Assembly: GCA_036898135.1 (NCBI GenBank)
Contig: CM072515.1
Location: 73,881,253-73,945,252, forward strand
Origin: Oncomelania hupensis
Taxonomy: Eukaryota > Mollusca > Gastropoda > Littorinimorpha > Pomatiopsidae
Direction: 5' to 3'
DNA length: 64,000 nucleotides
Part shown: piece by piece, positions 1 through 11,800 of the stretch
Layout of the letters: every line of letters begins with the position of its first letter
Position numbering within the stretch: the first letter of the stretch is position 1
Notes under the pieces: model-generated
The model's input: the letters and a program-made list of their open reading frames with translations, nothing else
The model's database searches: none
What the model was told of the DNA's origin: nothing
Program-made: the position numbers and the translations under genes

Positions 1-158
1 TCAAGACGGGAATCCAGATCTAGACCAAGATTCTCCTGCAAAGAGCTCTGTGAACAGGAACATGCCTGATTTAACTCCAATCCTTACAAAGTAGTGTGGA
101 TTATGGCCACAGCCAATAAAATACAAATATAAATTGTGAAATACCACAGAAATCAAGC

Positions 159-444
159 GGGGTCAGCTCGTTACTCCCCCGTATCACTACTCCCCCGGCT
201 CGTTACTCCCCCAGCTCGTTATTTTGAACAAAGTTCGACCTATTTCGTCGCCTATAGGAGACGAACTAGGTAAACTTTTTAGAAAAGGGTTCAGGTAAGG
301 GTTAGTTGCAGAGCTATCCCTAACCCTTGCCCTAACCCTTTTCTCTACAAAAATCACTTTCCGATTCCTACATTCTTAAAATAACGAGCTGGGGGAGTAA
401 CGAGCCGGGGGAGTAGTGATACGGGGGAGTAACGAGATGTTCCC
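159..444. mobile_element. Foldback MITE with 59-bp perfect inverted repeats
   Basis: Positions 167-225 and 378-436 are exact reverse complements over 59 bases, built from repeats of CTCGTTACTCCCCC and relatives. The centre (about 283-350) is a second hairpin made of GGGTTAG and CCCTAACCCTT blocks that look like telomere repeats. The 9-mer AAATCAAGC occurs at 150-158 and 445-453, immediately outside the element, so it is a likely target-site duplication. Long inverted repeats with a 9-bp duplication resemble Mutator-like MITEs; that class is an inference. There is no coding potential. Confidence 0.8.
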
Positions 445-453
445 AAATCAAGC

Positions 454-2150
454 TACCGGTATTGAGGACCACTTCAATTTTGACAGAACCTGTTTGTGTT
501 CTGGATCTCTTGCCAAGAAAATACAAATTCATTAACAGAATGTTTCACGCTGTTGCTCTGCGTCATACATTATTAGAAAAAGGCTATATGTCAGTGCACT
601 ACCACTCTCCCTCATATACACATGTGTATGTGAGTATTTTTTTTTTTGCTTTCTTCACCTTAACATACGTGTGCAAGCATAGCACTGTTGACGTGTTGTC
701 TCTTTATATTATTAAATTATGATCATACCATGGCAAAGGCAGTAATGTTATCTTTCCTGTTTTCAACAGTCCATGACACTTTAGCAGTATAATCTCAAAA
801 ACAACCATTGAGTAGTAATAAATAAAACAAGTAATGATGTATATTAACTATTGAATTTGACACTTCCTGAAACAGTGTAATTGAAGAAAAAAAAAAGTTG
901 AGTTTACCAATATTGGCAATAATTTGTAAACAGCTGATATTCAAAAACTCTGTCTTCAGTAAAAACATGTAAAGAAAGCTCTGAACATCAATTATGTTCT
1001 AAACAGAATGATATCTTCTCAATATCAATTGAGTGAATGAGTAATTGTCTTCTACTAGTGTACTGACTAGTGTTCTTGTGATCATGACATCGAAAAGCAG
1101 TAAATCATGATTGAATCAGTTGCAACACCCCAATAGGAAGTTATCAAATTAATAATTGGGACCGTTAATCAAAAGATGATGTTTTACTGCCCATGAAAGT
1201 TTATTTTATATGTAAGTACGTACCTTGTCCAAACGATCAAAATAGAAAACAAAAATGTTGCGGACAGTGTCTAAAGATGTTTAGTTTCGACTATGAGCAA
1301 TGTTGTGTGTGTATTTTTTTTATATGACGTCATTCCAACGTGAGGCCTACTCTCTAAACAAATAACTGCCAAAATAGTTCGCTTATCTGAAATCAAAATT
1401 GTTAAAAAAAAGGTTGTTTGATAATTTCAACGTAATGGTCAATATCAGGTTTATCAGTTTTGTCCAAATTACTTTCTACATACATATTTTAATGAACGTC
1501 TTTGTTTGGGGTTATCTAATGAACAAGGTATCGAAGATGGCGGAATCTGCAGTGTTGTGCGTGGAATGGGGTAATAATTTTAATTGAGAACATTATTTTC
1601 TGCTAAGAAATTAAACATACAAATCTACTTATCAATGTGTCAGAATAACAATGGTTTACTTTTACTATAGTTTTATGATAACAAAATTGAAGCTGAAAAT
1701 AAATTTGCTCTAGCATTTTGATGCTCACAGTCTCTGGATGACGCTGTTGTTGGCAGTATGCCTGGTTTTGACTTTTGTTTCATTTATTGCAAGTTCGTAA
1801 TTTTAGTTGTAATGTTACTATAGTTAATCCATTGTTCTTTTGTATGATTTCATTTTTTAAGTTTCCGTCCATATATTCAAACCAACAAAACAGTTTTTCG
1901 CCTTGGCGTATGTTTGGTAAATTCCACATGGCCACTGCTAACAAACTTACTGGGCATATCATATGTCCACATTCTTGCAATATTATCACAGAAAGTGCAA
2001 AACAAAAGAGGTAGTATAATGCACAATAGGGAATACTGAGTAAGTAGCTGTAGTGCTTTCTACAGGTTCCATTTTTGGACCCTCATAGTATTCATACAAT
2101 TAGTATATTTGTGAGCATCCTGTCTTTGCACTTCTTTGCATTCCCTAGTA
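454..2150. other. AT-rich stretch without a recognised gene
   Basis: No open frame here resembles a known family. The only notable site is AAGATGGCGG at about 1534-1543, which matches a YY1-type initiator motif and contains an ATG at 1537 opening 16 codons before a stop, or 12 codons before a possible GT donor. It could be a distant non-coding or alternative first exon of the downstream CSDE1 gene, or chance. Confidence 0.3.
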
Positions 2151-2160
2151 TCAGTGAATC

Positions 2161-2590
2161 CTATACTATCCTATCCCGTAACTCGGAGGTCGTAGGTGCA
2201 CCACAGATTATTGTTTAACCAGCATACTCCATCTTTCCCTGTCCTCGGCAACCCTGATTGTTTCGCTTAGTGTCAAACCAGTCCATTCTCGAATGTTGTC
2301 CTCCCACCTTTGTTTTGGTCTCCCTTTTCTTCTACCTCCTTGCACTGTGCCTTGCAGGATGGTCTTTGCATGACCTGATGATCTGGTGACATGGCCATAC
2401 CATCAGAGTTTCCGTTTCTGCACCACTGTGAACAGGTCATCGTGTTGTCCAATGGCTTGTGTGATGGTCTTTTGGACTTCGTCGTTGGTGATGTGTCGGG
2501 TATAGGAAATGCCCAGAAGTCTTCTGTAGCACCTCATCTCCATGCTTTATATTATTCGTTGTAGATCTGCTGTGATCAGCAGATTAGTGA
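2161..2590 (-). mobile_element. 5'-truncated LINE 3' end (GGATA-tailed family)
   Basis: Read on the minus strand, this is the 3' end of the same LINE whose longer copy lies at about 34570-35935. It covers the C-terminal coding part (HITNDEVQKTITQAIG-like region) and ends in the diagnostic GAGTTACGGGATAGGATAG tail. The 8-mer AGTGAATC flanks both sides, a likely target duplication. Stops and indels make it non-functional. Confidence 0.75.
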
Positions 2591-2754
2591 ATCAAGTATC
2601 ATTAACATAGTTTGGCATGTAGGTTAACTGCCTTAGTCCCTCTTATTATGTCTTAATGAAGGTCTCAGATCACACCCCTTGCCTCGGTGCCAACTAGTTT
2701 AGTACCTTTTTTGACTCCCAATAAATTAGAATTAGAAATCGGAATCATATTCCA

Positions 2755-4130
2755 TTGTTTGCAATCAGGATTGCTGCTACAAATTCACATCTATATAATA
2801 TTGATAAATGCATGAATAGGACATTTGATCACTTTCAGAAATTTATATTGGACTTATTTTTTCGGTCCTTTTTCTACACGGGTGTTTGTGAGGAAATGTG
2901 TAGCTTCTTCATGCTGTGGCCTACTGCTTTGGGTCTCTTTCTATTGCATCTGTCAGTAGATTCATCTACAAGCACAGGCAAGAAATATGCATTATCCAGT
3001 TTATTCTTCTTCCACAGCCAAGTTTATGGCCTTCAGGACTTAATTTGTTGTACATCTACGTTAAAATTGTATTCTCAGAAGCAGTAGATGATGAGGCAGA
3101 ACAATTGAGAGCTTGCATATATGGACAAGTGCTGTGAGATTGGGATTGACTGTCACCATCCAGTGCAGGCTCTTGTATGCTCTAATGTTATACCTCAGTG
3201 GTCTCTTTCTCCTTTCTGAAACTTCTAGAGCTCCCTGGTGGTCCTGTTTTGCAGTGTGATCTGTCAAGGCACTTTTAAAAAAGTTTTTGCTTCCCGACAT
3301 AAAGGAATTATTTTCACCAGAATCTCGACAGAACATTTGACACTAAGTTCTTGTTGTCAAACTCCAAGCAAGTGAACATGGCCAGCAATGAAGCAATACA
3401 AGTCCGCTTTTATGCATTTCCTTTTTACTTTTGAGCCAACGTCATCTACAGGTAGCAAAACTTCGCTTTCCCTAGGTATTGCATTTCCTGTGGCGACACT
3501 GTCACTGCCATTGACTAGACTGACACTAGCTGTGTTTTCAACTTCACTTGCGGCATCTGGTCGTAAAGTAGCAGAAGATGCCGTTGAAAACCCTAAAGTG
3601 TTTAACCTTTGTCGGTCTCTGTCAAGCTTGTTTCTTTTTTGATGGCATAAAGCACTTGGTCAAAATCTGAGACCGTCTCGAAGCAAAAATAAAAGCAGAC
3701 GCAAGGCTTGGTCACTGGAGTTGTCTGCTCTACTGCTACTAGTAGACCCACTAACTTTAGCGAGCAGCTTGCGCAAACGCTTGCAAGGCCGAAAGGGAGA
3801 AGGTTGCAGAAGGGGCCAGAATATGTTGTCAAGATATTAACTTCTTCCAGGGACAGCTTGGGAGCATCCAGATTCCTTTCCTTTCACTGCATTGAGACAG
3901 AGAGACTTTGTCTGCAGACCAAGTGCAGAGAGGTGCACTCAAAGGTCTCAAACCGTCCACAGTTTACAATTCCGGAAAACGTCGGTACTATACATTTTCA
4001 ATGCACCAGTACCACATGTTAGGTTGGTGCCTGCGTGTGGATTTGTGCAGGTTGTGTACATGAATATAAATAGACACTGTTTTGTCCAAGGTATTGGAAT
4101 TCTTATCGGACAGTGACCGTGATCACCTTA
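2755..4130 (-). pseudogene. Possible decayed hAT-like transposase region
   Basis: Around 2955-3000 the minus strand reads LDNAYFLPVLVDESTDRC. The core VDESTD is a signature often seen in ZBED/hAT-type transposases. Further minus-strand pieces (about 3390-3640) are open but interrupted by stops and frame changes. No terminal repeats were found, and the rest of the region matches nothing I recognise. It is weakly supported and could be an unrelated decayed gene or chance. Confidence 0.25.
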
Positions 4131-4137
4131 GAACGAT

Positions 4138-4315
4138 AGGATATTTGACCGCCATCCTGTCCTATCCCCATCCTATCTTGTAACTCGAAAGTCATTGGGG
4201 CACCACAGATGGTCGTTTAACCAGCATACTCCGTCTTTCTCTGTCCTCCGCAACCCTCCTGGTTTCGCTCAGTGTCAAGCCCGTCCATTCTCGAATGTTG
4301 TTCTGACCGCCATGC
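4138..4315 (-). mobile_element. Truncated LINE 3' tail with 10-bp target duplication
   Basis: This minus-strand copy of the GGATA-tailed LINE 3' end (compare 35830-35930) is about 155 bases long. It is bounded by TGACCGCCAT on both sides (about 4147-4156 and 4306-4315), a clean target-site duplication expected of target-primed reverse transcription. Confidence 0.75.
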
Positions 4316-4725
4316 AGCTATGTAAATCTGACATTTAAGGCCACTGAATCAGACTATGTCCGATATGTAACTACATCACTGTGCAATATGTAGAAAAATT
4401 TATTACTCTTTTGATAACGAAACCCCAACATCAAAAATATAAAAAGTGCTAAAAATTTTTTTTTACTGAGCATTGGTTTTTGATTTGGTCATCACATGCA
4501 TTCCTTTCCAAATCATGCTAGACTAGTAACACAGGACGTTGACGTAGTGAAGTAGAAAAAAAGTGTTATGCAACTTGTTACCCAACTAAGACTAGAGGAA
4601 GTGATAAAACTGAAAGTTGTGGCTGTGTAATTATTACCAATGCAGTGTTTGAAGAGAAGAAAGGTAGGCACAGGCCAAACGTCAGGTGTAAAAGATTTAA
4701 ATCACTAATTGGAAAGAGCTGTTGG

Positions 4726-5015
4726 TAGGCATTCATAATTTCAGTACATTCATTTTTATTGAGATTTTGTGTGAGTCTTGTTTAATTTTTGACTGCTTTT
4801 TGTTTGGTACACAGTTTGTTCACAAGTGTTACATATCGTGCTGTCCATGTTTACATTTAGTATTACCACAGGTAGACATTCATAATTTCAGTACATTCAT
4901 TTTTATTGAGATATGTGAGTTTTGTTTAATTTTTGACTGCTTTTTGTTTGGTACACAGTTTGTTCACAAGTGTTACGTATCGTGTTGTCCATGTTTACAT
5001 TTAGTATTATCACGG
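4726..5015. repeat. Tandem duplication, two copies of about 145 bp
   Basis: The segment starting GGTAGGCATTCATAATTTCA is followed directly by a second copy starting GGTAGACATTCATAATTTCA. They differ by a few substitutions and a short deletion after TTTTATTGAGAT. No gene function is seen. Confidence 0.85.
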
Positions 5016-5025
5016 CACATGTAGA

Positions 5026-5360
5026 TATTTCCTACTCCTTCGGATGAGAGTATAAACCGAGGTCTAGTCTGTGTCGCATACATTCCATCATAACGGACTT
5101 TAAAGATCCTGACGCTCATGTCCTAGACGGGTGAGTGCCGGTGACAAGAACACACCCAGCATGCACTTAGGTTCTTCTCCCCGATCCCTGGTTGCCCAGG
5201 ATTGTGCTCAGTTGTCTGGAGTGTTATTAAATTATGATGCCCCCAAAGGCTGCAAGTTGGCGCCTCGGGCGGCTTGAGTTAGATCCTGTATCGGCCAGCG
5301 CCTTGAGCAGCTCTTGAGCTGGAAAAGCGCTATATAAGAACGATTAAATAAATAAATAAA
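5026..5360 (+). mobile_element. SINE-like repeat, family A
   Basis: About 320 bases with a conserved 3' end (GAGCTGGAAAAGCGCTATAT) and an AAATAAATAAAT tail. Related copies lie at 57530-57800 (+), at 41030-42040 (-, split by a DNA transposon) and as partial inverted pieces at 61950-62165. No clear tRNA-type A or B box was seen, so the head is of unknown origin. It could be the 3' end of a LINE instead of a SINE. Confidence 0.65.
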
Positions 5361-5499
5361 TATTCTACCACGCAGTAGATGTGTTTAGGCTGGTCTCTGC
5401 AATGGGTTGCCTGCATTATTAGCTGCATGGTTTAGTCCTTTTTGATCATCTTTTTATTGTGTACCTTGTTTCATTGAAATGTGTCCTCTCTTTTTTCAG

Positions 5500-5831
5500 C
5501 ACTTTAGGACTTTCTACTTCTAATTCTTCTAGACTACTTCAAGGAAACAGTACAAAGAAATCAGAACAAGACAGGGGAAAAAAAAAGCGAACAACTGGTG
5601 CCCATCCTACAAAAGCTGAACGCACACTGCAAATCTGAGGCACTATTCACGGAATATCTTCTTCCGACCACTGGCTGCATACACAAAGCAAATTTTGGAA
5701 AAAGATTATTGTTGGAGAGTTGGTTTTTTTTTATTGTTTGAGCAAAGTTGGTTTACTTTGAGTTTTGACTACAGTGTTGAGAGTTGCATGAGAAAGTGAA
5801 AGGACATAGTTTTCGACGGTAGTGTTCTGCC
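5500..5831 (+). other. CSDE1: Probable CSDE1 5' UTR (leader part of first coding exon)
   Basis: A pyrimidine-rich acceptor (CTCTTTTTTCAG) ends at 5499. The exon then runs to the donor at 5868, with coding starting at 5832. An in-frame TAG at 5820-5822 lies just before the ATG. The acceptor implies at least one more non-coding exon upstream, which I could not place. Confidence 0.5.
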
Positions 5832-8800
5832 ATGTCAGTAAAGAAAATGAATAGTACTCAGTGGAAGGTGAGTGCTTTACATATTTTGAACGCCTAACTC
5901 TAGTGTTGTGTGTGCGTGTAGATGGGTGTGTATTGCTATGGATTACAATGTTGGATGATCGACTTCGTTTTTATTTTGTGATTTCATAATGTAATATTCA
6001 GACTACATTCGTGTCATGTATAAGTGCTTCTTTTTAACTTGTATATGCTTATTTTTATTTTGTGAAGTGGCTTTTTTTTGTTTTTGTACCATTGTGTTGA
6101 TAATATGTATGCTGTGCACATAAATTTCCTTGTTTTTTATTAGGACATGGAAGATTCTGATTGTGATTAATATACAGGTTGACAGCCTGACATTTTAAAT
6201 GATGGTATGGCTCAGTTTTAGTTCATTTTTCTTTAAGGGGATGCGGTGGGTGGAGGGAGACAATGCACATGTGAATAATACAAACCATTTGAGTTAGCAT
6301 GGACGTTTCATGTGTTTATTGTTTCACCGTTGAAAGGAAATGCGTTTTTTCTTCAATGTTTTTGCTTCAGAAATTCCAGCCGCCTACTGTGCAAGATCCC
6401 GCCATCTTGTCTTTCCACCAGAGCCCCAATTCCACTCTTTCCTCGCCAACCAGCGTGGTTGCTCCAACCACCTTGACTAATGCTAACGCAATCAGAGAGA
6501 AAGGCTTCATTGACAAACGACAGGTTTGCTTGTGTGATCATCAATCATCAATAGAATTTAGAACATTTATGTGTGTGTCAGAACTGCAGGGGTCGTTTAG
6601 CTTGTAAGGAAGTTGTGTGTATGCTTGTTTTCTTTTGGCATGTGGTTGCCTGCTTCTCCCATCCATCCTCTACAGTGTGTTGAAAACGCTGCTTCTCCCA
6701 TCCACCCTCTACTGTGTGTTGAAAACGCTGCTTCTCCCATCCACCCTCTACAGTGTGTTGAAAACGCTGCTTCTCCCATCCACCCTCTACAGTGTGTTGA
6801 AAACGCTGCTTCTCCCATCCACCCTCTACAGTGTGTTGAAAACGCTGCTTCTCCCATCCACCCTCTACTGTGTGTTGAAAACGCTGCTTCTCCCATCCAC
6901 CCTCTACAGTGTGTTGAAAACGCTGCTTCTCCCATCCACCCTCTACAGTGTGTTGAAAACGCTGCTTCTCCCATCCATCCTCTGCAGTGTGTTGAAAACG
7001 CTGCCTCTCCTACCTTTCCCCAAAAGAAAAAATCTGACCACATCACTCCACCTCTGTGCTCACTCCACTGGCTTCCCACACCAGCTCGATTCCTGTGTGA
7101 GCACCACTGTTCAGTGCCTCTGAGTTTCGCATTCTGCGGGCTATTTATAGCTTGCGGCACCCCCACCCACCTTCCAGAGAAAGGAAGCATCGGCGAAGCT
7201 ATTTATAGCTAGCCTGACTGACCAGCCCTTAAAATCTGAAAACCTTTGGTAGAGCCGCTGTGTTCCCATACAGCAAAGAATTCTATACAAAACTTGTCTT
7301 TTCTGTTACAATTGTCTTGATAGCGCTGCACTCCTTCATACCTTGCCGATATTTTCCAACGCTACATTTTCTCTTGCACTTGCATGCTTCATGCGACACA
7401 CTTTTTCTCAGCATAACCCACCACTAACTGTCCTCTGTTAGTTCTAGATCTTTTTCTGTGTTTTGACCAATTGCCTGGGATTCATTAGTCATTACCATTT
7501 TCTCTCCCCAACATACCAAATATCAACACCTTCAAAGCAAACCTCAAAAGCTCATTTCTTCTCTGAAGTCTTCTCTTGATCTGTTCTGTCTTCAAACTGC
7601 TTCTTCCTTATTGCCTCATCCTTTCTGTGTGAGTATGTCCGTTAGTGTGTGCACGTGTGGGAAATCACTTTATTACTGGCTCTTCCCCAGTCTGCTTTGA
7701 TTTCACCTGCTCCCAGCCATTTATCATTATGTGTACTCATTTTTTATGAGTGTGTGATTGCGTGAAAGAGCTCTTTGAACTGTTCCTTACTGGGAAAAGC
7801 GCCTTATAAATATCCCGATTTTTATTATTACTATTATAATAATAATTATTATTAATATTATTATTGTTCTTAGTGGAAGTAATATTTAATGTCATGCTAT
7901 TGTTATTCCCCCTTACAGTTGGCTTTAGGATGAAGCACATGGGACTGTTGACTGTAGATTACTATGAGCTGCCTGAGAATACATTCATTGGTGTTTCAAA
8001 GAAAAGTTCATTCAAAGCAAAGAAATACACAAAATTCAAAATATACTTTACACAGAAATTAAGATTGGATTAATTTACAACGAATCGATGTGCTTGTTGC
8101 AGCATTCCTATGGGTTTATCCAGTGTTGCGACAGAGATGCTCGTCTCTTTTTCCATTACAGCGAATATGCTGGCAACATTGAAACTATGAAAGTTGGAGG
8201 TAAGAACTTTGTATGTGCAGGACTTGTTGCAGTTGTCCTTTGTGTAAGAAAAAGGGGTCTTCATTTCAAAGTCCATTGTTTAGTAACTGTCCAGTGTTCC
8301 AGCACATCTTGTGTCCAAGAAGAATTTGAGGGTATTTTGTGTCACACAGCTTGGCATGCTGTTGCTAAGATCTTTTTTCATGTTTGTGTAGACCCTGTGG
8401 AGTTCTCCACTGCCAGCGACCGTCGTACTGGCAAGCCCATTGCTGTGAACGTGACTTGCATTGACTTGACGCAGGGAGTACCATCCACAGTCAGCGACGA
8501 ACAGTTTGTTGGGACTGTCATACAAGAAGCTAAGAAGAACGTGAGTGTCAGCATGATTGACAAAGTAAGGGCAAAATTATGAAACAGTTACTGGAGCACA
8601 TTTGATTTTATTTTGTGCATGTTTAAATTATTCTTGTTCTGTAGCATGATTATGTAGAATCTAAGACCAGAAGTCTCCAAAACGCTTTGTTGACTATCTT
8701 TTTATGTACCACACTTTATTAATCTGTTTCCCTAATGAATCTTTCCATCCATCCTAGTTTTTATGTAATGCTTTAATATAGTCAGGAATCAGGACGATGG

Positions 8801-11800
8801 AAATGTTGGTTCGTTCATCCATCGGCATGCCATATCTTAATAATCACTGCACAGATTTTGTTCAAACTTAACCCTTTAACACGCGGAGCGACCTAGAGCG
8901 ACCGATATTTTTGCTATGTGCACGCTCACGGGGCGACTGGCAGTGGCCGGTAATGACGTGGTCTGAAAAGAGGCTGCCATGTGGAAATCTATTTATAGCT
9001 AACGTGTGAGATTCCCGCACACGTGATCGTGATTTCCTGCTGTTTCCGGCGGAGTTTTCACTGCATTTTTAGAGTGTGTCGAACGCACACAGTGAATTTT
9101 CAAAGTTTGATTAAAGTTTGAGGTTTGAGAGGCGGAGAATTATGGCGTCAGATTCTGATGAAGAAAATGATCCATTTGAAGGATTTTAGGAGGCTGATTT
9201 GCATTTGGTACATGTTAATGATGGAGAGGAAAGTGATTTGGACTTTCACTTTGACGATCTTTTTCTGTTGGATTTGAGTAACAGAAACGATGAACAATCG
9301 GTGCTTTATTATTTGTATTGCTGCATGTTGTGCAGTATGCAATGTTGACATTCAGATTTTTTTTCCAGTTGCAACACATTGTAAAAATGTATGTGTAACA
9401 TTTCATTTTGAAGACAAATATGTGGTTGATTTATTAATAATGATTAGTGGAATATAATTTTGGGTGGTGCATTTTTTATTAATTTTTGTATGTGCATGGT
9501 GTAGCATTTTGACGGAGTTACTTGCCTTGACCTAGGAAATAGAAGCAGATAAGGCTTAGGCTCCTGTGGGGGTTAGAGGGTTAATAGGAACATTAACTTG
9601 GTTAGTGGCGAACTTTCCCGCGCTATCAATCATATTTGCTCTACCTCAAACATAAAGGTTGCTGGGGTCAATTTTGTGCTAAACATCGCTGTATATTAAT
9701 GACCACTGATGGTACTTTAGCTCATTGCCAATTTATTCATTGGTAGTCTAGTTGTTCATCACTCCAAATTTTTTTCGTTTGTTCCGAAAATGTTTTGCTT
9801 TATCTCAAGAATGACTGAGCTGATTCTGATTATTTGTACTATGCAGACCCCTTAAAAAAATAATTGGAAAAAACGACGTTAAAATATTTGCTCTTAACTT
9901 TAATGTCCTACAGACAGAGGAAGAGAATTGATGAAAGATATCAAAAGCTGTACAACGTGGACATAATGGCAAAGTGTCATCATCACTGAGGCATTGTGGT
10001 TAGTCTCGTTGGTTGCAGGGAAGTGTGCCAGGGAGCAACGACGGGTTGGGACGGGTTTCGTACGAGCACAGTGGGGAGTGCTTCTTCATTCCCTTCGCCC
10101 AGGAAGACATTGTTGACCCCAACATGAAGCTGAAAGTGGGAGACAGCGTCATGTTCCACCTTGCCGCTGACCCGGGGTGAGTGACACCAACCGCGTTGAC
10201 CAAGTAGCCATTAATAGTAGTTTACAGGGTGGCGTTTCATATTGGCACATACAAACCTAGATCTAGCCTATGCACACATGCATTCCATTGCACAGACCCA
10301 ATTCCTACTGCTCTCATAACGCAATTGCATTTAATCCCTGATGCAAGGAAGGTAACTCCTGCATTCAACCACACCCCCCCCCCCCAAATACAAATCAATA
10401 ATACTTCACAGGCTTCAGTTTTATTCATAAAATCTATTTTAGGAAATCAAGGAGATGTTGAAGTTCTTAAAAAACAATTGTAATTATTATGCATACCTTA
10501 ACTTGGTTGGGGGAAAAAAACACAACTTCAAAATGTCTAAAGACATGCAGCAGCATTGCTTTGATATCTCTGCAAGGAACTCACAAATAATCCAGAAATG
10601 GCATAACACCCATTCAGTTTTAACCTATCGTCATTCTGAAACATGGACTTGGTACTGGTGAAGATTTTTAGTTTTGTTTTGATGATGAAAATAGGTCAAA
10701 AAGATCAATATACTGTTACAGGTCAGCCTGTGTTCATTTTTGTTCATTTTTGCACTTGTGATGTACAGAAAATAAATAAATGTCAGTCTTCTTCCTAACA
10801 TTTCTATGTTTAGATCTATGCTCAGGATATCTCTTTGTTCTCACAAGCATGTGTCTTTCATAAAAATGTTACTGAGCTGATGCTAGATGACTATTAGATT
10901 TGTCTGAAGATGATACCAACTGTTGTCTGAAGACTCAAATTTTGCCATCAAATCATTGTTGTTGACAAATAACTTTTACTAAGTCGAGATCAACATGAGA
11001 TTCGTTGTTTACATCGTTCTTTAGCTCCAATTCAAAGCCATGAAAATTGGCTAGATGGTCTGTTTCCAATATTTGATCCCATATATCGCTGGTGTCTTCT
11101 TCCTCTGCCATTTTGGGTGACCAAAATCATTGATTTTTTTTAATGCCAAACTTTGAAAAATCAATGTAAAACAACTGCACATTTGGAAATTCCCAAAGCA
11201 TGTTGCAAATTTGCCATAGAGACGGAAGTGAACAGTGCAGCCAGTTTTACAAAGTTTTATCCCTTGATTTGAAAACCAAAGTATACTTGTGTAGGCCTAC
11301 TACTAATGGGCGTCAGTGAGCCATTCACACTTGTCAAAGGGCAGTCATGTGCGGGCGCCAGCGGGCCCTCCAGTAGGCATTGGGTTAAAAAGGTATTGAT
11401 GGTCATGCCCAAGATGGGCGAGAGCCTGGCACATCCAACATCACCACTTTGTATCCCAACTCGCCTTGTATTACTCCTGGAAGGTTGACCAATATAATCC
11501 AAATTCAAAAATCTAGATTAACACTCTTTATTGTATTCGCTCAAATACATACATACCAGTTCATTTCTCCACACCAAGGACATACTAAATGTAACACTGT
11601 ATTTATGATAGCTGATTTCTGGTTAAATTATTACCCGTGTTTTTAGTGACTGCTGATGAAGGTGAATGAAAATGAATGTAATAAAATATGAAATTAATTC
11701 TCTCAATTTCTATCACTCTACAATCAACACACTCCAACATTCAACATCAAATTAATATATGTATATAATGTTTTACTCTAATGCAAAGCAGAGAACGTAG

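Noticed and set aside
295..350. Telomere-like CCCTAA blocks as a possible interstitial telomere
   Set aside because: They form a short imperfect hairpin inside a MITE, with no extended tandem array.
6597..7212. Long open frames on both strands with 13-residue repeats
   Set aside because: By-product of the 39-bp minisatellite in a CSDE1 intron; no start context, domain or splice signal supports coding.
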